Shown here: positions 40,391 to 51,021 of the stretch, in pieces
Position numbering within the stretch: position 1 is the stretch's first letter
Layout: the number at the start of each line of letters is the position of its first letter
Assembly: GCA_963580455.1 (NCBI GenBank)
Contig: OY756961.1
Span: 15,109,001 to 15,173,000, forward strand
Source: Euonymus europaeus
Lineage: Eukaryota > Streptophyta > Magnoliopsida > Celastrales > Celastraceae
Direction: 5' to 3'
Length of the DNA: 64,000 bases
The notes under the pieces: model-generated
Databases searched by the model: none
The model's input: only the letters and a program-made list of their open reading frames with translations
What the model was told of the DNA's origin: nothing
Position numbers and translations under genes: made by a program

Positions 40391-40690
40391 GATGAACTTT
40401 CATTCCAAATTGGAAAAAACATTTGAAAGATCCTCCAAGGAGAGAGTTGAGCATTTTCGAACACTCGAAGTTCGTCATTGCACACTTTTTGTTGTTATTT
40501 TTAGTCCAATTTTACGAGAATACGCTCCTTAAATTGTTTCGTTACAAAAGACAAACTTTCATTCCAAATTAGAGAAAACCTTTTTACGAACCTTCATGGA
40601 AAGAGTTGAGCTATTTCGAACCGTCAAAGTTGATCGGCATACACTTTTTATTGTTATTTTATCTCTAATTTCAAGAGAATGGGCTCCTTA
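40391..40690 (+). repeat. Two strongly diverged satellite monomers
   Basis: This 300-bp segment is recognisably the same satellite but far more diverged than any other monomer here. AACTTTCATTCCAAATT replaces AACTTTCTATGACAAAT at 40395 and again at 40554, a 159-bp period. Other shared differences are TTGTTATTT for TTGTTCTTA and AGAATACGCTCCTTA or AGAATGGGCTCCTTA for GTATAAGCTTCATA. Retained words include AGAGTTGAGC, TCAAAGTTG and CACTTTTTATTGTT. The second monomer is truncated at 40690. Phase jumps at both ends, so neither junction is an in-register exchange. It may be an older or separate subfamily captured in the array, or a relic of it. Confidence 0.88.
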
Positions 40691-40849
40691 GAGAGTTGAG
40701 CAACTTCGGACCATCAAAGTTGCTCGGTGTACACTTTTTATTGTTCTTATATGTCAAATTTTATGAGTATAAGCTTCATAGATTATTTCGATGCCAAAAC
40801 ACCAACTTTCTATGACAAATGGATGAAACCGTTAAAAGCTCCTCCATAG

Positions 40850-43730
40850 AGAGAGTTGAGCAACTTCGGACAATCAAAATTGCTCTATGTATACTTTTTA
40901 TTGTTCTTCTATGTCAAATTCTACGAGTATAAGCTTCCTAGATTATTTCGATGCCAAAACACCAACTTTCTATGACAAATGGACAAAACCGTTAAAAGCT
41001 CCTCCATAGAGTGTGTTGAGCGACTTCAGACCTTCAAAGTTGCTCGGTGTACAATTTTTATTGTTCTTATATGTAAAATTTTACAAGTATAAGCTTCATA
41101 GATTATTTCGATGCCAAAACACCAACTTTCTATGACAAATGGATAAAACCGTTAAAAGCTCCTCCATAGAGAGAGTTGATCAACTTCGGACCATCAAAGT
41201 TGCTCGGTGTAAACTTTTTATTGTTCTTATATGTCAAATTTTATGAATATAAGCTTCATAGATTATTTCGATGCCAAAACAACAACTTTCTATGACAAAT
41301 CGACAAAACCGTTAAAAGCTCCTCCATAGAGAGAATTGAACAACTTCGGACCATCAAAATTGCTCTTTGTACACTTTTTATTGTTCTTCTATGTGAAATT
41401 TTACGAGTATAAGCTTCCTAGATTATTTCGATGCCAAAACACCAACTTTCTATGACAAATGGACAAAACCGTTAAAAGCTCCTCCATAGAGAGTGTTGAG
41501 CGACTTCGGACCATCAAAGTTGTTCGGTGTACAATTTTTATTATTCTTATATGTCAAATTTTACGAGTATAAGCTGCATAGATTATTTCGATGCCAAAAC
41601 ACCAACTTTCTATGACAAATCGACAAAACCGTTAAAATCCCCTCCATAGTGAGAGTTGAGCAACTTCAAACCATCAAAATTGCTCTTTGTACAATTTTTA
41701 TTGTTCTTATATGTCAATTTTTACGAGTATAAGCTTCATAGATTATTTCGATGCTAAAACAACATCTTTCTATGACAAATGGACAAAACCGTTAAAAGCT
41801 CCTCCATAGAGAGAGTTGAGCAACTTCGGACCATCAAAGTTGCTCGGTGTACACGTTTTATTGTTCTTATATGTCAAATTTTATGAGTATAAGCTTCATA
41901 GATTATTTCGATGCCAAAACACCAACTTTCTATGACAAATGAACAAAACCGTTAAAAGCTCCTCCATAGAGAGAGTTGATCAACTTCGGACCATCAAAGT
42001 TGCTCGGTGTACACTTTTTATTGTTCTTATATGTCAAATTTTATAAGTATAAGCTTCATAGATTATTTCGATGCCAAAACAACAACTTTCTATGACAAAT
42101 CGACAAAACCGTTAAAAGCTCCTCCATAGAGAGAGTTGAGCAACTTCGGACCATCAAAGTTGCTCGGTGTACACGTTTTATTGTTCTTATATGTCAAATT
42201 TTATGAGTATAAGCTTCATAGATTATTTCGATGCCAAAACACCAACTTTCTATGACAAATGAACAAAACCGTTAAAAGCTCCTCCATAGAGAGAGTTGAG
42301 CAACTTCGGACAGTCAAAATTGCTCTATGTATACTTTTTATTGTTCTTCTATGTCAAATTCTACGAGTATAAGCTTCCTAGATTATTTCGATGCCAAAAC
42401 ACCAACTTTCTATGACAAATGGACAAAACCGTTAAAAGCTCCTCCATAGAGTGTGTTGAGCGACTTCAGACCTTCAAAGTTGCTCGGTGTACAATTTTTA
42501 TTGTTCTTATATGTAAAATTTTACAAGTATAAGCTTCATAGATTATTTCGATGCCAAAACACCAACTTTCTATGACAAATGGATAAAACCGTTAAAAGCT
42601 CCTCCATAGAGAGAGTTGATCAACTTCGGACCATCAAAGTTGCTCGGTGTAAACTTTTTATTGTTCTTATATGTCAAATTTTATGAATATAAGCTTCATA
42701 GATTATTTCGATGCCAAAACAACAACTTTCTATGACAAATCGACAAAACGGTTAAAAGCTCCTCCATAGAGAGAATTAAACAACTTCGGACCATCAAAAT
42801 TGCTCTTTGTACACTTTTTATTGTTCTTCTATGTGAAATTTTACGAGTATAAGCTTCCTAGATTATTTCGATGCCAAAACACCAACTTTCTATGACAAAT
42901 GGACAAAACCGTTAAAAGCTCCTCCATAGAGAGTGTTGAGCGACTTCGGACCATCAAAGTTGTTCGGTGTACAATTTTTATTATTCTTATATGTCAAATT
43001 TTACGAGTATAAGCTGCATAGATTATTTCGATGCCAAAACACCAACTTTCTATGACAAATCGACAAAACCGTTAAAATCCCCTCCATAGTGAGAGTTGAG
43101 CAACTTCGGACCATCAAAATTGCTCTTTGTACAATTTTTATTGTTCTTATATGTCAATTTTTACGAGTATAAGCTTCATAGATTATTTCGATGCTAAAAC
43201 AACATCTTTCTAGGACAAATGGACAAAACCGTTAAAAGCTCCTCCATAGAGAGAGTTGAGCAACTTCGGACCATCAAAGTTGCTCGGTGTACACGTTTTA
43301 TTGTTCTTATATGTCAAATTTTATGAGTATAAGCTTCATAGATTATTTCGATGCCAAAACACCAACTTTCTATGACAAATGAACAAAACCGTTAAAAGCT
43401 CCTCCATAGAGAGAGTTGATCAACTTCGGACCATCAAAGTTGCTCGGTGTACACTTTTTATTGTTCTTATATGTCAAATTTTATGAGTATAAGCTTCATA
43501 GATTATTTCGATGCCAAAACAACAACTTTCTATGACAAATCGACAAAACCGTTAAAAGCTCCTCCATAGAGAGAGTTGAGCAACTTCGGACCATCAAAGT
43601 TGCTCGGTGTACACGTTTTATTGTTCTTATATGTCAAATTTTATGAGTATAAGCTTCATAGATTATTTCGATGCCAAAACACCAACTTTCTATGACAAAT
43701 GAACAAAACCGTTAAAAGCTCCTCCATAGA
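40850..43730 (+). repeat. 1,440-bp tandem duplication (9 monomers)
   Basis: Markers repeat 1,440 bp apart: CAATCAAAAT/CAGTCAAAAT at 40871/42311, GAGTGTGTTGAGCGACTTCAG at about 41010/42450, TTTTACAAGTATAAGC at 41080/42520, GGATAAAACC at 41141/42581, GTGTAAACTTT at 41208/42648, AACATCTTTC at 41761/43201. Agreement ends near 42290/43730 (GAGAGTTGAG versus GAAAGTTGAT), so the copies abut. Confidence 0.85.
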
Positions 43731-44147
43731 GAAAGTTGATCAACTTCGGACCATCAAAGTTGCTCGGTGTACACTTTTTATTGTTCTTATATGTCAAATT
43801 TTATGAGTATAAGCTTCATAGATTATTTCGATGCCAAAACAACAACTTTCTATGACAAATCGACCAAACCGTTAAAAGCTCCTCCATAGAGAGAGTTGAG
43901 CAACTTCGGACCATCAAAGTTGCTCGGTGTACACGTTTTATTGTTCTTATATGTCAAATTTTATGAGTATAAGCTTCATAGATTATTTCGATGCCAAAAC
44001 ACCAACTTTCTATGACAAATGAACAAAACCGTTAAAAGCTCCTCCATAGAGAGAGTTGATCAACTTCGGACCATCAAAGTTGCTCGGTGTACACTTTTTA
44101 TTGTTCTTATATGTCAAATTTTATAAGTATAAGCTTCATAGATTATT
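43348..44147 (+). repeat. 320-bp dimeric repeats
   Basis: Two monomer types alternate. One has ACACCAAC, AAATGAACAAAACC, GTTGATCAAC and TGTACACTTT. The other has ACAACAAC, AAATCGACAAAACC, GTTGAGCAAC and TGTACACGTT. Dimers run at 43348 and 43668, with a final half at 43988. An earlier dimer is at 41908. This is the shortest HOR in the window. Confidence 0.8.
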
Positions 44148-45840
44148 TCGATGCCAAAACAACAACTTTCTATGACAAATCGACAAAACCGTTAAAAGCT
44201 CCTTCATAGAGAGAATTGAACAACTTCGGACCATCAAAATTGCTCTTTGTACACTTTTTATTGTTCTTCTATGTGAAATTTTACGTGTATAAGCTTCCAA
44301 GATTATTTCGATGGAAAAACACCAACTTTCTATGACAAATGGACAAAACCGTTAAAAGCTCCTCCATAGAGAGTGTTGAGCGACTTCGGACCATCAAAGT
44401 TGTTCGGTGTACAATTTTTATTATTCTTATATGTCAAATTTTACGAGTATAAGCTGCATAGATTATTTCGATGCCAAAACATCAACTTTCTATGACAAAT
44501 CCACAAAACCGTTAAAATCCCCTGCATAGTGAGAGTTGAGCAACTTCGGACCATCAAAATTGCTCTTTGTACAATTTTTATTGTTCTTATATGTCAATTT
44601 TTACGAGTATAAGCTTCATAGATTATTTCGATGCTAAAACAACAACTTTCTATGACAAATGGAAAAAACCGTTAAAAGCTCCTCCATAGAGAGAGTTGAG
44701 CAACTTCGGACCATCAAAGTTGCTCGGTGTACACTTTTTATTGTTCTTATATGTCAAATTTTATGAGTATAAGCTTCATAGATTATTTCGATGCCAAAAC
44801 ACCAACTTTCTATGACAAATGAACAAAACCGTTAAAAGCTCCTCCATAGAGAGAGTTGATCAACTTCGGGCCATCAAAGTTTCTCGGTGTACACTTTTTA
44901 TTGTTCTTATATGTCAAATTTTATGAGTATAAGCTTCATAGATTATTTCGATGCCAAAACACCAACTTTCTATGACAAATGGACGAAACTGTTAAAAGCT
45001 CCTCCATAGAGAGAGTTGAGCAACTTCGGACCATCAAAATTGCTCTATGTATAACTTTTATTGTTCTTCTATGTGAAATTTTACGAGTATAAGCTGCATA
45101 GATTATTTCGATGCCAAAACACCAACTTTCTAAGACAAATCGACAAAACCATTAAAAGCTCCTCCATAGAGAGAGTTGAGCAACTTCGGACCATCAAAGT
45201 TGCTCTTTGTACAATTTTTATTGTTCTTATATGTCTATTTTTACGAGTATAAGCTTCATAGATTATTTTGATGCTAAAACAACTTTCTATGACAAATAGG
45301 CAAAACCGTTAAAAGCTCCTCCATAGAGAGAGTTGATCAACTTCGGACCATCAAAGTTGCTCGGTGTACACTTTTTATTGTTCTTATATGTCAAATTTTA
45401 TGAGTATAAGCTTCATAGATTATTTCGATGCCAAAACACCAACTTTCTATGACAAATCGACAAAACCTTTAAAAGCTCCTCCATAGAGAGAGTTGAGCAA
45501 CTTCGGACCATCAAAGTTGCTCGGTGTACACTTTTTATTGTTATTATATGTCAAATTTTATGAGTATAAGCTTCATAGATTATTTCGATGCCAAAACACC
45601 AACTTTCTATGACAAATGGACGAAACCGTAAAAAGCTCCTCCATAGAGAGAGTTGAGCAACTTCGGACCATCAAAATTGCTCTATGTATAACTTTTATTG
45701 TTCTTCTACGTGAAATTTTACGAGTATAAGCTGCATAGATTATTTCGATGCCAAAACACCAACTTTCTAAGACAAATCGACAAAACCTTTAAAAGCTCCT
45801 CCATAGAGAGAGTTGAGCAACTTCGGACCATCAAAGTTGC

Positions 45841-46775
45841 TCGGTGTACAATTTTTATTGTTCTTATATGTAAAATTTTACAAGTATAAGCTTCATAGAT
45901 TATTTCGATGCCAAAACACCAACTTTCTATGACAAATGGATAAAACCGTTAAAAGCTCCTCCATAGAGAGAGTTGATCAACTTCGGACCATCAAAGTTGC
46001 TCGGTGTAAACTTTTTATTGTTCTTATATGTCAAATTTTATGAATATAAGCTTCATAGATTATTTCGATGCCAAAACAACAACTTTCTATGACAAATCGA
46101 CAAAACGGTTAAAAGCTCCTCCATAGAGAGAATTGAACAACTTCGGACCATCAAAATTGCTCTTTGTACACTTTTTATTGTTCTTCTATGTGAAATTTTA
46201 CGAGTATAAGCTTCCTAGATTATTTCGATGCCAAAACACCAACTTTCTATGACAAATGGACAAAACCGTTAAAAGCTCCTCCATAGAGAGTGTTGAGCGA
46301 CTTCGGACCATCAAAGTTGTTCGGTGTACAATTTTTATTATTCTTATATGTCAAATTTTACGAGTATAAGCTGCATAGATTATTTCGATGCCAAAACACC
46401 AACTTTCTATGACAAATCGACAAAACCGTTAAAATCCCCTCCATAGTGAGAGTTGAGCAACTTCGGACCATCAAAATTGCTCTTTGTACAATTTTTATTG
46501 TTCTTATATGTCAATTTTTACGAGTATAAGCTTCATAGATTATTTCGATGCTAAAACAACATCTTTCTAGGACAAATGGACAAAACCGTTAAAAGCTCCT
46601 CCATAGAGAGAGTTGAGCAACTTCGGACCATCAAAGTTGCTCGGTGTACACGTTTTATTGTTCTTATATGTCAAATTTTATGAGTATAAGCTTCATAGAT
46701 TATTTCGATGCCAAAACACCAACTTTCTATGACAAATGAACAAAACCGTTAAAAGCTCCTCCATAGAGAGAGTTG
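45841..46775 (+). repeat. Dispersed copy of 42484-43418
   Basis: It matches 42484-43418 at an offset of 3,357 (21 monomers minus the 3-bp deletion), including TTTTACAAGTATAAGC, GTGTAAACTTT, the rare AAAACGGTTAAAAG (42747/46104) and CTAGGACAAATGG (43211/46568). It ends where GTTGATCAAC (43416) meets GTTGAGCAAC (46773). It matches the second copy of the 1,440-bp pair better than the first. Confidence 0.8.
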
Positions 46776-46869
46776 AGCAACTTCGGACCATCAAAGTTGC
46801 TCGGTGTACACGTTTTATTGTTCTTATATGTCAAATTTTATGAGTATAAGCTTCATAGATTATTTCGAT

Positions 46870-49800
46870 GCCAAAACACCAACTTTCTATGACAAATGGA
46901 CAAAACCGTTAAAAGCTCCTCCATAGAGAGAGTTGAGCAACTTCGGACCATCAAAGTTGCTCGGTGTACAATTTTTATTGTTCTTATATGTAAAATTTTA
47001 CAAGTATAAGCTTCATAGATTATTTCGATGCCAAAACACCAACTTTCTATGACAAATGGATAAAACCGTTAAAAGCTCCTCCATAGAGAGAGTTGAGCAA
47101 CTTCGGACCATCAAAATTGCTCGGTGTAAACTTTTTATTGTTCTTATATGTCAAATTTTACGAGTATAAGCTGCATAGATTATTTCGATGCCAAAACACC
47201 AACTTTCTAAGACAAATCGACAAAACCTTTAAAAGCTCCTCCATAGAGAGAGTTGAGCAACTTCGGACCATCAAAGTTGCTCGGTGTACAATTTTTATTG
47301 TTCTCATATGACAAATTTTTTGAGTATAAGCTTCCTAGATTATTGCGATGCCAAAACACCAACTTTCTATGACAAATCGACAAAACCGTTAAACGCTCCT
47401 CCATAGAGAGAGTTGAGCGACTTCGGACCATCAAAATTGCTCTATGTATACTTTTTATTTTTCTTCTATGTAAAATTTTACGAGTATAAGCTTTATAGAT
47501 TATTTTGATGCCAAAACACCAACTTTCTAGGACAAATGGACAAAACCGTTAAAAGCTCCTCCATAGAGAGTGTTGAGCGACTTCGGACCATCAAAGTTGC
47601 TCGGTGTACAATTTTTATTGTTCTCATATGTCAAATTTTTTGAGTATAAGTTTCATAAATTATTTCGATACCAAAACAACAACTTTCTACGAAAAATAGA
47701 CAAAACCGTTAAGAGCTCCTCGTTAGAGAGAGTTCAGCAACTTCGGACTATCAAAGTTTCTCGGGATATACTTTTTTTTGTTCTTCTATGTTAAATTTTA
47801 CGAGTTTAAGCTTCCTAGATTATTTCGATGCCAAAACACCAACTTTCTATGACAAATGGACAAAACCGTTAAAACTCCTCCATAGAGAGAGTTGAGCAAC
47901 TTCGGACCATCAAAATTGCTCTATGTATACTTTTTATTGTTCTTCTATGTCAAATTTTACCAGTATAAGCTTCCTAGATTATTTCGATGCCAAAACACCA
48001 ACTTTCTATGACAAATGGACAGAACAGTTAAAAGCTCCTCCATAGAGAGTGTTTAGCGATTTCGGACCTTCAAAATTGCTCGGTGTACAATTTTTATTGT
48101 TCTTATATGTAAAATTTTACGAGTATAAGCTTCATAGATTATTTCGATGCCAAAACACCAACTTTCTATGACAAATGGACGAAACCGTAAAAAGCTCCTC
48201 CATAGAGAGAGTTGAGCAACTTCGGACCATCAAAATTGCTCTATGTATAACTTTTATTGTTCTTCTACGTGAAATTTTACGAGTATAAGCTGCATAGATT
48301 ATTTCGATGCCAAAACACCAACTTTCTAAGACAAATCGACAAAACCTTTAAAAGCTCCTCCATAGAGAGAGTTGAGCAACTTCGGACCATCAAAGTTGCT
48401 CGGTGTACAATTTTTATTGTTCTCATATGTCAAATTTTTTGAGTATAAGCTTCAGAGATTATTGCGATGCCAAAACACCAACTTTCTATGACAAATGGAC
48501 AAAACCGTTAAAAGCTCCTCCATAGAGAGAGTTGAGCAACTTCGGACCATCAAAGTTGCTCGGTGTACAATTTTTATTGTTCTTATATGTAAAATTTTAC
48601 AAGTATAAGCTTCATAGATTATTTCGATGCCAAAACACCAACTTTCTATGACAAATGGATAAAACCGTTAAAAGCTCCTCCATAGAGAGAGTTGAGCAAC
48701 TTCGGACCATCAAAATTGCTCGGTGTAAACTTTTTATTGTTCTTATATGTCAAATTTTACGAGTATAAGCTGCATAGATTATTTCGATGCCAAAACACCA
48801 ACTTTCTAAGACAAATCGACAAAACCTTTAAAAGCTCCTCCATAGAGAGAGTTGAGCAACTTCGGACCATCAAAGTTGCTCGGTGTACAATTTTTATTGT
48901 TCTCATATGACAAATTTTTTGAGTATAAGCTTCCTAGATTATTGCGATGCCAAAACACCAACTTTCTATGACAAATCGACAAAACCGTTAAACGCTCCTC
49001 CATAGAGAGAGTTGAGCGACTTCGGACCATCAAAATTGCTCTATGTATACTTTTTATTTTTCTTCTATGTAAAATTTTACGAGTATAAGCTTTATAGATT
49101 ATTTTGATGCCAAAACACCAACTTTCTAGGACAAATGGACAAAACCGTTAAAAGCTCCTCCATAGAGAGTGTTGAGCGACTTCGGACCATCAAAGTTGCT
49201 CGGTGTACAATTTTTATTGTTCTCATATGTCAAATTTTTTGAGTATAAGTTTCATAAATTATTTCGATACCAAAACAACAACTTTCTACGAAAAATAGAC
49301 AAAACCGTTAAGAGCTCCTCGTTAGAGAGAGTTCAGCAACTTCGGACTATCAAAGTTTCTCGGGATATACTTTTTTTTGTTCTTCTATGTTAAATTTTAC
49401 GAGTTTAAGCTTCCTAGATTATTTCGATGCCAAAACACCAACTTTCTATGACAAATGGACAAAACCGTTAAAACTCCTCCATAGAGAGAGTTGAGCAACT
49501 TCGGACCATCAAAATTGCTCTATGTATACTTTTTATTGTTCTTCTATGTCAAATTTTACCAGTATAAGCTTCCTAGATTATTTCGATGCCAAAACACCAA
49601 CTTTCTATGACAAATGGACAGAACAGTTAAAAGCTCCTCCATAGAGAGTGTTTAGCGATTTCGGACCTTCAAAATTGCTCGGTGTACAATTTTTATTGTT
49701 CTTATATGTAAAATTTTACGAGTATAAGCTTCATAGATTATTTCGATGCCAAAACACCAACTTTCTATGACAAATGGACGAAACCGTAAAAAGCTCCTCC

Positions 49801-50095
49801 ATAGAGAGAGTTGAGCAACTTCGGACCATCAAAATTGCTCTATGTATAACTTTTATTGTTCTTCTACGTGAAATTTTACGAGTATAAGCTGCATAGATTA
49901 TTTCGATGCCAAAACACCAACTTTCTAAGACAAATCGACAAAACCTTTAAAAGCTCCTCCATAGAGAGAGTTGAGCAACTTCGGACCATCAAAGTTGCTC
50001 GGTGTACAATTTTTATTGTTCTCATATGTCAAATTTTTTGAGTATAAGCTTCAGAGATTATTGCGATGCCAAAACACCAACTTTCTATGACAAAT
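46870..50095 (+). repeat. 1,599-bp tandem duplication, no mismatch noticed
   Basis: 46870-48469 is followed directly by the same sequence at 48469-50095. Shared rare variants include CATATGACAAATTT (47307/48906), CTAGGACAAATGG (47527/49126), TCGATACC (47666/49265), CTCGTTAGAG (47720/49319), the lost base in CCGTTAAAACTCC (47872/49471) and GACAGAACAG (48019/49618). The unit is ten monomers minus that one base. Flanks differ: TTTCGATG versus TTGCGATG on the left, AAATGGAC versus AAATCGAC on the right. It is the youngest duplication in the window, or possibly an assembly artefact. Confidence 0.88.
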
Positions 50096-50541
50096 CGACA
50101 AAACCGTTAAACGCTCCTCCATAGAGAGAGTTGAGCGACTTCGGACCATCAAAATTGCTCTATGTATACTTTTTATTTTTCTTCTATGTAAAATTTTACG
50201 AGTATAAGCTTTATAGATTATTTTGATGCCAAAACACCAACTTTCTATGACAGATGGACAAAACCGTAAAAAGCTCCTCCATAGAGAGTGTTGAGCGACT
50301 TCGGACCATCAAAGTTGCTCGGTGTACAATTTTTATTGTTCTCATATGTCAAATTTTTTGAGTATAAGTTTCATAAATTATTTCGATACCAAAACAACAA
50401 CTTTCTGTGAAAAATAGACAAAACCGTTAAGAGCTATCGTTAGAGAGAGTTCAGCAACTTCGGACTATCAAAATTGCTCTATGTATACTTTTTATTGTTC
50501 TTATATGTCAAATTTTACGAGTATAAGCTTCCTAGATTATT
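50095..50541 (+). repeat. Satellite monomers after the 1,599-bp pair
   Basis: Ordinary monomers resembling 29640-29900 and 47370-47700 (CGTTAAACGC, TTATTTTTCTTC, AAGCTTTATAG, TCGATACC). Near 50430 GAGCTATCGTTAG replaces GAGCTCCTCGTTAG, losing one base. No other feature is seen. Confidence 0.7.
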
Positions 50542-51021
50542 TCGATGCCAAAACACCAACTTTCTATGACAAATGGACGAAATCGTTAAAAGCTCCTTCA
50601 TAGAGAGAGTTGAGCAACTTCGGACCATCAAAATTGCTCTATGTATACTTTTTATTGTTCTTCTATGTCAAATTTTACGAGTATAAGCTTCCTAGATTAT
50701 TTCGATGCCAAAACACCAACTTTCTATGACAAATGGACGAAATCGTTAAAAGCTCCTTCATAGAGAGAGTTGAGCAACTTCGGACCATCAAAATTGCTCT
50801 ATGTATACTTTTTATTGTTCTTCTATGTCAAATTTTACGAGTATAAGCTTCCTAGTTTATTTCGATGCCAAAACACCAACTTTCTATGACAAATGGACGA
50901 AATCGTTAAAAGCTCCTTCATAGAGAGAGTTGAGCAACTTCGGACCATCAAAATTGCTCTATGTATACTTTTTATTGTTCTTCTATGTCAAATTTTACGA
51001 GTATAAGCTTCCTAGTTTATT
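50542..51021 (+). repeat. Run of three near-identical monomers
   Basis: Three successive monomers share GGACGAAATCGTTAAAAG, GCTCCTTCATAG, AATTGCTCTATGTATAC, TTCTATGTCAAATTTTACG and CTTCCTAG. They differ mainly at TAGATTAT versus TAGTTTAT (second and third). This is a plain monomer expansion, unlike the surrounding HORs. Confidence 0.8.

Larger units (their letters stand above)
40691..46870 (+). repeat. Satellite domain with 9-mer and dimer repeats
   Basis: Normal monomers resume at GAGAGTTGAGCAACTTCGG, shifted by 113 bases (or -47) relative to the preceding array. The domain holds a 1,440-bp tandem pair, 320-bp dimers and monomers like those of 33.2-35.4 kb (GAATTGAACAAC, GTTGTTCGG, ATTATTCTTATATG, CCCCTCCATAGTGAG). 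A 3-bp deletion (AAAACAACTTTC) lies near 45281. Confidence 0.82.

Noticed and set aside
40391..40690. Transposable element insertion
   Set aside because: The segment aligns with the satellite monomer along its length. I saw no terminal repeats, target-site duplication or poly-A tail.
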